Of a DNA stretch of 64,000 bases, positions 53,266 through 60,784 are shown one piece after another. The DNA is taken from the NCBI GenBank assembly GCA_963739175.1, contig CAVTZH010000009.1:186001-250000 (forward strand). The letters run 5' to 3'. A model generated the notes under the pieces. The model was not told the origin of the DNA. It saw nothing but the letters and a program-made list of their open reading frames with translations, and searched no databases. The DNA is from VAZQ01 sp963739175 (GTDB lineage Bacteria; Pseudomonadota; Alphaproteobacteria; Rhizobiales; Xanthobacteraceae). How positions within the stretch are numbered: the stretch's first letter is position 1; each line of letters opens with the position of its first letter. The position numbers were made by a program, and so were the translations under genes.

Positions 53266-53757
53266 TCAGCGCGGCGGGCCGGCAGGCCGCAGGTGTTTCG
53301 CAAGCGCCAGCGCCGGTGCGCCGGTTACCGGATGAATGTAGCTTTGGTCGGTGCGCTCGTAACCAAGCAATTCATAGAACCTGAGGGCGGTTTGCGTGCT
53401 GTCGAGGCTGCACTGTGCAATCCCGGCTGTGCGCGCGCGGTCTTCCAGCGCCTGCATGAGCGCCTTGCTCACGCCGCGAAAGCGCGCGTCGGGCGAGACG
53501 TAGTTCAGAAGAACCTTGCCGGAGTCGGTCATCGAGGCCGCGCCCAGGATCGTCCCGCCGGCCTCGGCCACCAGGAAATGGCGGCTTTGAGATATCCAGC
53601 GTTGGACGTTCTCGACGGTCTTGTTCGCAAGCCACCGCGCGAGGAACGCCTCGTCGCTGCCGTAGTCCACACGGCAGAGCTCGACGATCGACCGGCGGAT
53701 CACGTCGCAGGACGCGGCCGCGTCATCGATCGTCGCTGCGCGGACGGTGACGGGCAT
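53266..53757 (-). CDS. GNAT-family acetyltransferase
   Basis: 163-residue GNAT N-acyltransferase. Strand-helix pattern PVTVRAATIDDAAASCDVIRRSI, QSRHFLVAEAGGTILGAASM, VLLNYVSPDARFRGVSKALMQALEDRA with the acetyl-CoA loop (R-F-R-G-V-S-K-A), and FYELLGYERTDQ at the end. ATG 53757 is used; ATG 53787, five bases after the upstream stop, gives an extra ten residues. Substrate unknown. It is embedded between ring-cleavage and decarboxylase genes without an obvious pathway role, perhaps detoxifying an amine or just carried along. Confidence 0.88.
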   Translation of the reverse strand: MPVTVRAATIDDAAASCDVIRRSIVELCRVDYGSDEAFLARWLANKTVENVQRWISQSRHFLVAEAGGTILGAASMTDSGKVLLNYVSPDARFRGVSKALMQALEDRARTAGIAQCSLDSTQTALRFYELLGYERTDQSYIHPVTGAPALALAKHLRPAGPPR

Positions 53758-53794
53758 CGGACACGTCGCCCCGGCTGCTTCAATCAATCGTCGA

Positions 53795-54793
53795 TCACGT
53801 CCAGCTCGCGAAGCTCAACCCCGTGCCCGTTCCGGCCGGCGTGCGATAGCCCGGCACATATTCGAACCAGTCGAGATCGAGATGCTCGATCGCGCCGGCG
53901 ACCGCGACCCAGTTGAGGATCTCCGACGAGCCGGCGTTGAGCTTGTTGCGCGGCAAGGTTTGCAGGAATTTCGCGTCCTTGTCGGCGCAGGCCTTCAGGA
54001 TCGCGCGGTCGAGGTCCTCGTCGACCAGGAAGTGGCTCAAGCCACCGGAGGCGAGCACGCCGATGCGCTCCTCGCCGGGGAACGCCTCGACCGCCTTGCG
54101 CACGGCCTGTCCGAACTCGTAGCAGCGCTTCGGCCGCGGCTGGTTGGGCGGGAAGTACGTGTTGAGGAAGATCGGCACCGCCGCGACCGGCTTCTTCGCA
54201 TCCATGACGCGGCGATGCACATAGGCGATGGCATGGCCTTCGCCTTCGCCCTCCGGCAGGCATTTCGACGCGCCCATGTCGAAGCCTAAGTCCATCAGCG
54301 ACTCGACGAGATGGGTGGCGAGCTTGGAATGCACCGGATAGTCGCGCGGGCCTTCGTCCTCGAAGAAGCCCTGGCGGTTCTGCACGTACCATTCCGGAAA
54401 CCGCTTGCGGTATTCCTCATGCTGCTCGTTCGAATTGCGGATCGTCTCGCCGTAGTAGACCGCGAAGGCGGGGCGGCAATCCTCCTTGTAGCTTTCGTTC
54501 TGGTCGTCGCCCATCACGATCAGCGCGTCGAGATTGGAGTTGGCCAGCGTCTGCGCCACCCGCTGGATGGCGCCGCGCGCGACGTTCTGCCGGGCGACCA
54601 GGTTCGCGGGCGCGACGAGATGCGCCATCTTCGGGTCGGCCTTTTCCAGCAACTCGCCATAGGTGACCGGACGGCCCTCCTTGTCGCGGTGCTTGATGTT
54701 CTGGTCGGTCTCGACAAAGCGCTGCAGCGTCTCGTCGGAGGCGAGCAGCATCGGCGTATGCGAGGTGCCGAGCCCGAGCACGATCTTGGCCAT
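53795..54793 (-). CDS. class III extradiol ring-cleavage dioxygenase (LigB-like)
   Basis: 332-residue LigB-superfamily Fe(II) dioxygenase. Likely metal ligands: His12 (GTSHTPM), His58 (KMAHLV) and the glutamate in NAGSSEILNW, with a catalytic-type histidine in LASGGLSHFLVDEDLDR; this set parallels protocatechuate 4,5-dioxygenase beta. It should cleave a catecholic ring between C-OH and an adjacent carbon. No LigA-type small subunit is seen. Start ATG 54793; 33 bases after the Rieske oxygenase stop. With oxygenase upstream and Pht5-like decarboxylase downstream it fits a phthalate-type pathway. Confidence 0.9.
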   Translation of the reverse strand: MAKIVLGLGTSHTPMLLASDETLQRFVETDQNIKHRDKEGRPVTYGELLEKADPKMAHLVAPANLVARQNVARGAIQRVAQTLANSNLDALIVMGDDQNESYKEDCRPAFAVYYGETIRNSNEQHEEYRKRFPEWYVQNRQGFFEDEGPRDYPVHSKLATHLVESLMDLGFDMGASKCLPEGEGEGHAIAYVHRRVMDAKKPVAAVPIFLNTYFPPNQPRPKRCYEFGQAVRKAVEAFPGEERIGVLASGGLSHFLVDEDLDRAILKACADKDAKFLQTLPRNKLNAGSSEILNWVAVAGAIEHLDLDWFEYVPGYRTPAGTGTGLSFASWT

Positions 54794-54826
54794 TGGCTTT
54801 CGTTCCTTCCGAAATGGCGGCGCGCG

Positions 54827-56125
54827 TCAGACCCGCGCGTGCTGCTTGCCCGGCTGAACTTTCAGCGCTTCCTTGGCGGCGTCCTTGTACACCGCGTCTG
54901 CGGGGAGAACGATCGCGGCCGCGCGCACGCGCTGGTGCTCGGGCGCGACACCGGGCGGCGTCTCGCCTTTTTCCACCAGCGCCTTGGCGGCGCGCATCAG
55001 GCGATGCCGCGCCATGATGATCCCGTTGTCACAGGACACGAGGTTCTCCTTGGTGCGGTCGACGATCGGCCCCATCAGCTCCTGCACGCCGGAGTCCTGC
55101 ATGGCGAAGCCGGCAATGCCGCTGTAGGTGCGGCCGGTTTTCTGCGCCACGCGGTCGATGAGATAATCGTTGTCCTTGTTGGCCCGCGCGCGCCAGGTGC
55201 GTACGCCGTCGATTTCCTCGTACAGCACGTGGCGGCTGGCGCCGTTGTCCATCGCCGTTCGCTCCGCCTGCGTGAGCGGGCGGGTCTCGTGATAGTCCCA
55301 GTTCCAGATCCAGCAGTTCTCGTCGTCGATCGGCACCCAGTAGTGGCCGCCGGTCGGATGGTCGCCGCGCGGCGGGATCATGGTCATGCACGGCATGATC
55401 CATTGCGTGATGCGCCAGTAGTATTTGCCGGCCTCGGCATTGCGGCGCGCGCCGATCAGGAGCCCGCCGGAACTCTCGACCACCTCGAAATGCGGCTGCA
55501 CGTCGCCGAGCGTGTAGTCGTTGCCCTTGGCGCCCACGTAAAGCGGATCGTTGGCGAACTCGCCGCCATGCAGCCAGGCGCTGTGGCTGGAATCGATGCC
55601 GCCTTCGAGCGCCTGGAGCCAGTTGCACTCCTGCAGGCGCTTGGAGATGTAGCTCTGCTCCAGCGGCACCGTGCACCACTCGAATTCGGGCAGCGGCGGC
55701 TGCTTGTCCGGCGGGCCCATATAGGTCCACAGCACGTTGCCGCGCTGGATCAGCGGATAGGACGTGAGCTTGATCTTCGCGCAGAAGCCGGACTCCACCG
55801 GCTCCGACGGCACCTCGATGCACTGGCCGGTGTGGTCGTATTTCCAGCCGTGGTAGGGGCAGCGCAGCCCGTCGTCCTCATTGCGTCCCACCCAGAGCGA
55901 CGTGCCGCGATGGGCGCAGAACTCGTCCATCAGCGCAAAGTTGCCCTTGCCGTCGCGCCAGGCGATCAGCCGCTCGGACAGAAGCTTGACCCGCACCGGC
56001 GGGCATCCGTTCTCGGGCAGCTCGCTCGCCAGCATCGCCGGCAGCCAGTAGCTGCGGAACAGGGCGCCCACCGGCGTGCCCGGCCCGGTCTGGGTGAGGA
56101 GATCGTTCTGTTCTTTGCGGAGCAT
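54827..56125 (-). CDS. Rieske aromatic-ring oxygenase, phthalate 4,5-dioxygenase-like
   Basis: 432-residue oxygenase component. The Rieske cluster ligands are Cys70-x-His72 (CAHRG) and Cys89-x2-His92 (CPYHGWKYD); the mononuclear iron site is Asp178...His181...His186 (GGIDSSHSAWLHGG). The domain order and length match phthalate 4,5-dioxygenase and related one-component-type oxygenases that take electrons from a separate reductase. No such reductase is adjacent, though an isolated Rieske ferredoxin is at 18341. ATG 56125. First gene of the minus-strand cluster, divergent from the dienelactone hydrolase. Confidence 0.92.
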   Translation of the reverse strand: MLRKEQNDLLTQTGPGTPVGALFRSYWLPAMLASELPENGCPPVRVKLLSERLIAWRDGKGNFALMDEFCAHRGTSLWVGRNEDDGLRCPYHGWKYDHTGQCIEVPSEPVESGFCAKIKLTSYPLIQRGNVLWTYMGPPDKQPPLPEFEWCTVPLEQSYISKRLQECNWLQALEGGIDSSHSAWLHGGEFANDPLYVGAKGNDYTLGDVQPHFEVVESSGGLLIGARRNAEAGKYYWRITQWIMPCMTMIPPRGDHPTGGHYWVPIDDENCWIWNWDYHETRPLTQAERTAMDNGASRHVLYEEIDGVRTWRARANKDNDYLIDRVAQKTGRTYSGIAGFAMQDSGVQELMGPIVDRTKENLVSCDNGIIMARHRLMRAAKALVEKGETPPGVAPEHQRVRAAAIVLPADAVYKDAAKEALKVQPGKQHARV

Positions 56126-56227
56126 CGTCGCGATCCTTGTCGTTCCGGTTTCTTATCCTTTGCAGCCGATGCGGCCATGATATTGTGCCGGCCGGGTTCC
56201 AGCAATCACGTCAGGGAGTGCTAGCGC

Positions 56228-56977
56228 ATGTCGTACGAGGGTCTGCAGGCCGAAGTCGTCCCCTTCAAGGGCCATAACGGCGACACCGGCGAGGCCTATT
56301 ACGCGCGCCCGACGCGCGCGGGGAAGGTGCCCGGGATGGTGGTGATCATGCACCTGCCCGGCTGGGACGAGTGGATCATCGAGATTACGCGCAAGTTCGC
56401 CCATCACGGCTATGCGGCGATCTCGCCACATCTCTATTTCCGTGAAGGCCCCGGCAGCCCGGACGACATCGGCGCCCGGGTGCGCGCCGCCGGCGGCGTG
56501 GCGGATGCGCAGGTCGTCGGCGACGTCGCGGCGTCGATCGCCTATCTCAAGGCGCAGCCCAATTCCAACGGCAAAGTCGGCGTCATCGGCTTCTGCTCGG
56601 GCGGGCGGCACGCCTACCTCTCGGGCTGCTCGCTCACCGGCATCGACGCGGTGGTCGATTGCTGGGGCGGCAACGTGGTGGTCGACGATCCGGCGAAGCA
56701 GCTCGACGCCCGCAAGCCGGTCGCGCCGATCGACCTGACCGAGAAAATGACCGCGCCGCTGATCGGCATCTTCGGCAATGACGACGCCAATCCGAACCGC
56801 GAGCACGTCAACAAGACCGAGGCGGTGCTCAAGAAGCTCGGCAAGAACTACGAGTTCCACCGCTACGACGGCTGCGGCCATGCCTTCTTCAACTGGGCGC
56901 GGCCGGCCTACCGGCCGGAGCAGGCGGCCGACGGCTGGGACAAGGTGTTCGCGTTCCTGAAGAAGAACATCGGATGA
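56228..56977 (+). CDS. dienelactone hydrolase family protein
   Basis: 249-residue alpha/beta hydrolase of the dienelactone hydrolase type. The nucleophile is Cys123 in VIGFCSGGR (Cys is usual in this family), the acid is in FGNDDANP and the histidine in DGCGHAFFNW. In aromatic catabolism it opens lactones after ring cleavage, giving maleylacetate-like products. GGGAG lies upstream of ATG 56228. It is divergent from the Rieske oxygenase operon and starts a plus-strand series; it could act after the extradiol dioxygenase, although lactone formation is more typical of the intradiol route. Confidence 0.92.
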   Translation: MSYEGLQAEVVPFKGHNGDTGEAYYARPTRAGKVPGMVVIMHLPGWDEWIIEITRKFAHHGYAAISPHLYFREGPGSPDDIGARVRAAGGVADAQVVGDVAASIAYLKAQPNSNGKVGVIGFCSGGRHAYLSGCSLTGIDAVVDCWGGNVVVDDPAKQLDARKPVAPIDLTEKMTAPLIGIFGNDDANPNREHVNKTEAVLKKLGKNYEFHRYDGCGHAFFNWARPAYRPEQAADGWDKVFAFLKKNIG

Positions 56978-57007
56978 TGCATTTGTTGTTCGGGCTCGCT
57001 CTATCCT

Positions 57008-57085
57008 CCGCTCATTCCCGCGAAAGCGGGAATCCGAAATCTTCCTTTGTGGCCCCTGGGTCCCCGCTTTCGCGGGGACGAGCGG
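57008..57085. repeat. REP-like double hairpin (copy 3)
   Basis: ATTCCCGC-GAAA-GCGGGAAT (57013-57032) and GTCCCCGC-TTTC-GCGGGGAC (57060-57079), nearly identical to the element at 12596. It fills the spacer between the dienelactone hydrolase and the M20 gene and may uncouple their expression. Confidence 0.87.
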
Positions 57086-57113
57086 AAGGGAAGGCAGGCC
57101 GGGAGCAGGAGCA

Positions 57114-58575
57114 ATGAGCAGCGGCGACAACCTCACGCCCGAGCAACGCTTCGTCTTCGACTATGTCGAGCGCAACGCCAAGGCGATCGCGCTCACCGGC
57201 GACAACATCTTCTATTTCGGCGAGCTCGGCATGCAGGAGTTCGAGACCGCCGCGCTGATGACCGAACTGTTGGAGAAGGGCGGCTTCAAGGTCGAGCGCG
57301 GCATCTCCGGATTCCCGACCGGCTTCTGCGCGACCTACGGCTCCGGCGGACCGGTGGTCGCGATCCATACCGAATACAACTCCTGTCCCGACAATTCGCA
57401 GGTGTCGGGCGTTGCCGAGCCGAAATTCATCGTCGAGGGCGCGCCCGGCCATTGCGAAGGCCACAACGTCAACGCCGCGATGCTGGTCGCGACCGCGCTC
57501 GCGGCGAAAGCAGGCGATGGACAAGTTCGGGCTGAAAGGCACGCTGAAAGTGTTCGGCGGCCCGGCCGAGGAGCAGCTCGTCAGCCGGCCCTATTTCGTG
57601 CGCGACGGCTGGTTCGACGACGTCGATCTCGCGTTCCACAACCACATCGGCGGCGAATTCAGCGCCACCCACGGCCTCCTGCAATCGGCGCTGATCTCTG
57701 CGACCTTCACCTTCCATGGCGAGACCGCGCATTCCGGCGTCGCGCCCTGGAAGGGCCGCGACGCGCTCGACGGCGTGGTGCTGATGGACGTCGGCATGGC
57801 GCAGTACCGCGAGCACATGAAGCCGGAGATGCGCGCGCATCGCGTCATCACCCATGGCGGCGACCAGCCCAACGTCATCCCGCGCACCGCGGCGGTGTGG
57901 TGGTTCTTCCGCGACCAGACCGCGGAAGGCGCGATGAAGCTGTTCGAGCAGGCGAAGAAGATCGCGCAGGGCGCCGCGCTGATGAGCAACACCGAGGTGA
58001 CGGTGGACGTGCTGAGCGCGGTGTGGCCGCTGCGCTGCAACCGCACGCTCGCCGAACTGCTGCAGCGGCACATCGAGCCGGTCGGCATGCCGGCCTGGTC
58101 GGCGGAGGAGGACGCGCTTGCGCGTGCGCTGCAAACCAAAGCCAATGTGCAGGTCGAGGGCTTGAAGCGCGAGACCACGCCGCTACGAGGCTCATCGACG
58201 CCACGCACCTCGGCAAACGACGCCGGCGACATCTCGTGGAAGGTGCCGATGGCGAAGTTCTACTATCCGTCGAACGTGCCCAACATCAATTTCCACCATT
58301 GGGCGGGCGGCGTGACGCTCGCGCATTCGATCGCGCACAAGGGCGCAGTGGCGGGATCCAAAGCGTTCGCGGCGGCGGTGGTGGAGTGCTTCTCCAATCC
58401 GGCGGTGCTCGCGGAGGCCAAGCGCACGTTCAAGGAGGAGCTGGGCGGCGTCGAGTACAAGTCGATGCTGCCGGCCGAGCAGAAGCCGCCGGTCGCGCTC
58501 AACCGCGCGATCATGGACAAGTTCCGTCCGGAGATGAAAAAGCATTATCTGAACGAGCGCCCGGAGTTTCAGTGA
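57114..58575 (+). CDS. M20-family amidohydrolase, AbgB-like (frameshifted)
   Basis: About 486-residue M20 metallopeptidase/amidohydrolase of the p-aminobenzoyl-glutamate hydrolase B type. Metal-site segments: VVAIHTEYNSCPDNS (His85), GHCEGHN (about 113-118), and GGPAEEQL with the catalytic glutamates, then FHGETAHSGVAPWKGRDALD and a C-terminal DAGDISWKVPM. One extra base near 57515-57520 shifts the frame between ATALAAK and AMDKFGLKGTLKVFG. A second suspicious stretch, 58183-58215, may hide two compensating indels because the neighbouring frame reads RLIDATHLG. It likely hydrolyses an amide-linked aromatic or amino acid. GGGAG before ATG 57114. Confidence 0.83.
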
Positions 58576-58585
58576 GGTCAAAACG

Positions 58586-59521
58586 ATGACGCCCATCTAT
58601 ATTAAAGAAGCCGACGTCGTCGAATTTCTCGACATGCCGACCTGCCTGCAGGCCTTGCGCGATGCATTCGCGGCCGAGGCGAAAGGGCAGGCCAACATCG
58701 TGCCGCGCACGCGCTGGCCGTTCGGTAGTGTCCGCCTCAACGTCATGGGGGGCGGCGAGCGGGCGTCGAAGCGCTTCGCCGTGAAATCCTACGGCGCCGG
58801 CGCCTTCCACGTTCTCTACTATACCGAGGACAAGGGCCTGCTCGCGGTCATCGAGGCCAATGCGCTCGGCGCGATCCGCACCGGCGCCGCGAGCGCGGTC
58901 GCGACCGAGAAGATGGCGAAGCCCGGCGCCGGCAAGGTCGCTCTGATCGGCACCGGCAAGCAGGCGCGCACCCAAGTGCTGGCGCTGAAGGCGATCGGGA
59001 TGCTCAACGAGCTTTCAATCGCCGCGCGCGACCGCGCCAAGCTCGACGCGTTCTGCGGCCAGATTGCCAAGGAGCTGGACGGCACGCCGGTGCACGCGGC
59101 GGCATCCGTCGAGAGAGCCGTTGCAGACGCCGACATCGTCGTCACCGCCACCGGCTCGGCGGAACCGGTGCTGAAACACGCGTGGCTCTCGCCTGGCACG
59201 CACATCAACGCGATGGGCGCAAACGCGGCCAATCGACGCGAGCTCGATCCCGAATGCGTGCTCAAGGCATCGCTGATCGTGACCGATCACATCGAGCAGG
59301 CGAAGACCGAAGCCGCCGAGTTCATCGATCTCGCCAAGACCGGGCTGTTCGATTGGGCGCGGGTGAAGCCGCTGCATCAGATCCTGGCCGGGCCGCCGAT
59401 TGCGCACGACGCCAAGGCGCACACGCTGTTCAAGTCGCTCGGTGTCGGTCTCGAGGACGTCGCGGCGGCGGCGATCATCTACGACCGGGCGATGGCGAGC
59501 GGGCGGTTCAAGCCTCTTTGA
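58586..59521 (+). CDS. ornithine cyclodeaminase/mu-crystallin family protein
   Basis: 311-residue OCD/mu-crystallin family NAD(P)-dependent enzyme. Segments: YIKEADVVEFLDMPTCLQALRDAF, RFAVKSYGAGAF, LGAIRTGAASAVATEKMAKPGAGKVALIGTGKQARTQ with the GTGKQA nucleotide loop, and DIVVTATGSAEPVL. Members range from true ornithine cyclodeaminase to imine or ketimine reductases. GAGGT lies before ATG 58586. Follows the M20 amidohydrolase by eleven bases, suggesting a joint role in handling an amino acid or amine released by that hydrolase. Confidence 0.9.
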   Translation: MTPIYIKEADVVEFLDMPTCLQALRDAFAAEAKGQANIVPRTRWPFGSVRLNVMGGGERASKRFAVKSYGAGAFHVLYYTEDKGLLAVIEANALGAIRTGAASAVATEKMAKPGAGKVALIGTGKQARTQVLALKAIGMLNELSIAARDRAKLDAFCGQIAKELDGTPVHAAASVERAVADADIVVTATGSAEPVLKHAWLSPGTHINAMGANAANRRELDPECVLKASLIVTDHIEQAKTEAAEFIDLAKTGLFDWARVKPLHQILAGPPIAHDAKAHTLFKSLGVGLEDVAAAAIIYDRAMASGRFKPL

Positions 59522-59574
59522 TTCCGGCGCAATCACTGCGACAATCCGGGCAAAGAACACCTGGAGGAAATGCC

Positions 59575-60768
59575 ATGGCTTTCCATGCGCCGACCTACGA
59601 AGACATCGTCAATTCGAAATACGCCACCGCGATGCCGGCGCCGGCGGTGCTGCCGCAGACCGACACCCGCAATTATTTCCAGGCCGTCGACAACCTGATC
59701 AAGGTCTACGCCATCCGGCCGACCGACAAGGTCCTGTTCCTCACCGATCCGCTGCTCGACCGCCGTATCGTCGATGCGATCTCCGGCATCGCCAATGCGC
59801 GCGGCGTATTCCCGATGGAGTTCATGGCGCCGACCACGCAGCTCTCGGACTGCCCGCCGGAAGCGGTGCCGCTGGTGGAGCAGGCGACGTTTGTGGTCTC
59901 GACCTGGTTCTGCTCGGTCAATTCGCCGCTGTTCCTGAAGCTGCGCAAGGAGAAGGGCCAGCGCTGGGTCAAGATCACGTATTTCCGCAACCTCGACCTG
60001 CTCAACACGCCGCAGGCGCGCTTCCCGGTCGATCTCGTCGGCGAGATCATCCGCGCCACCGCGCGAATGTATCCGACCGACCGCGACTTCGACATGACCT
60101 TCTCCGATCCGCGCGGCACCAATCTCGCGATCAAGTTCACGCCGGAGATGGTGAAGAACCTGCACACCGAGAACCGCTGGCGCGGCAAGGACAAGGCCGA
60201 CGAGGACGGCTGCTACGTGCATCATCTGCCGACGCACGGGCCGAACATCTACAGCCGCACCTGCTTCAAGCGCGACCCGCACAAGAAGCCCGACATGGGC
60301 GGCGTTGTATTTCCTCAGTGGGCCATCGGTTTCGACAAGCCGTTCCGCGACAAGGTCGGCATCGAATACAAGGACGGTATCGTGCAGAAGGTGCACGGCA
60401 ACTCGATGGAAGCCGAAATCGTGCGCGACATGCTCGTCGGCGTGAACGCGACGCTGCATGAGCTCGGCTGCGGCTTCAATCCGAAATACCCGCGCTTCAA
60501 GGCCTATCCGGCGGGCTCGAACGCGCCCGGCGCGCTGCATTTCGGCACCGATGCCGACCGGCCGAGCGAGTTCATGCACCGGCAGGTGCCGAAGTGGGAG
60601 GAGCCGCACACGCACCAGGACTGCGTAGTGTTCGACATGACGGTGAAAGTCGGCAACACCGTGATGATCGACAACGGTTTCCTGATGGCGCTGCGCGATC
60701 CGCAGGTGGTGAAGGCGGCGAGCCAGTACGGCGATCCGGTCGATCTGCTGGAGAGCTTCGTCGAATGA
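59575..60768 (+). CDS. NicX-like (M29-fold) dioxygenase candidate
   Basis: 397-residue protein without close textbook relatives, but with an M29-aminopeptidase-like fold. The region GIEYKDGIVQKVHGNSMEAEIVRDML (263-286), LHELGCGFNP (294-303) and EPHTHQDCVVFDMTV (343-357) parallels 2,5-dihydroxypyridine 5,6-dioxygenase (NicX), whose iron ligands are a His and an HxD pair. Equivalents here would be His295, His347 and Asp349. It could therefore cleave a hydroxylated pyridine-type ring; an aminopeptidase or unrelated hydrolase is possible. GGAGGAAA precedes ATG 59575. Co-directional with the M20 and OCD-family genes. Confidence 0.65.
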   Translation: MAFHAPTYEDIVNSKYATAMPAPAVLPQTDTRNYFQAVDNLIKVYAIRPTDKVLFLTDPLLDRRIVDAISGIANARGVFPMEFMAPTTQLSDCPPEAVPLVEQATFVVSTWFCSVNSPLFLKLRKEKGQRWVKITYFRNLDLLNTPQARFPVDLVGEIIRATARMYPTDRDFDMTFSDPRGTNLAIKFTPEMVKNLHTENRWRGKDKADEDGCYVHHLPTHGPNIYSRTCFKRDPHKKPDMGGVVFPQWAIGFDKPFRDKVGIEYKDGIVQKVHGNSMEAEIVRDMLVGVNATLHELGCGFNPKYPRFKAYPAGSNAPGALHFGTDADRPSEFMHRQVPKWEEPHTHQDCVVFDMTVKVGNTVMIDNGFLMALRDPQVVKAASQYGDPVDLLESFVE

Positions 60769-60784
60769 CCCGGCGGCATCGACA

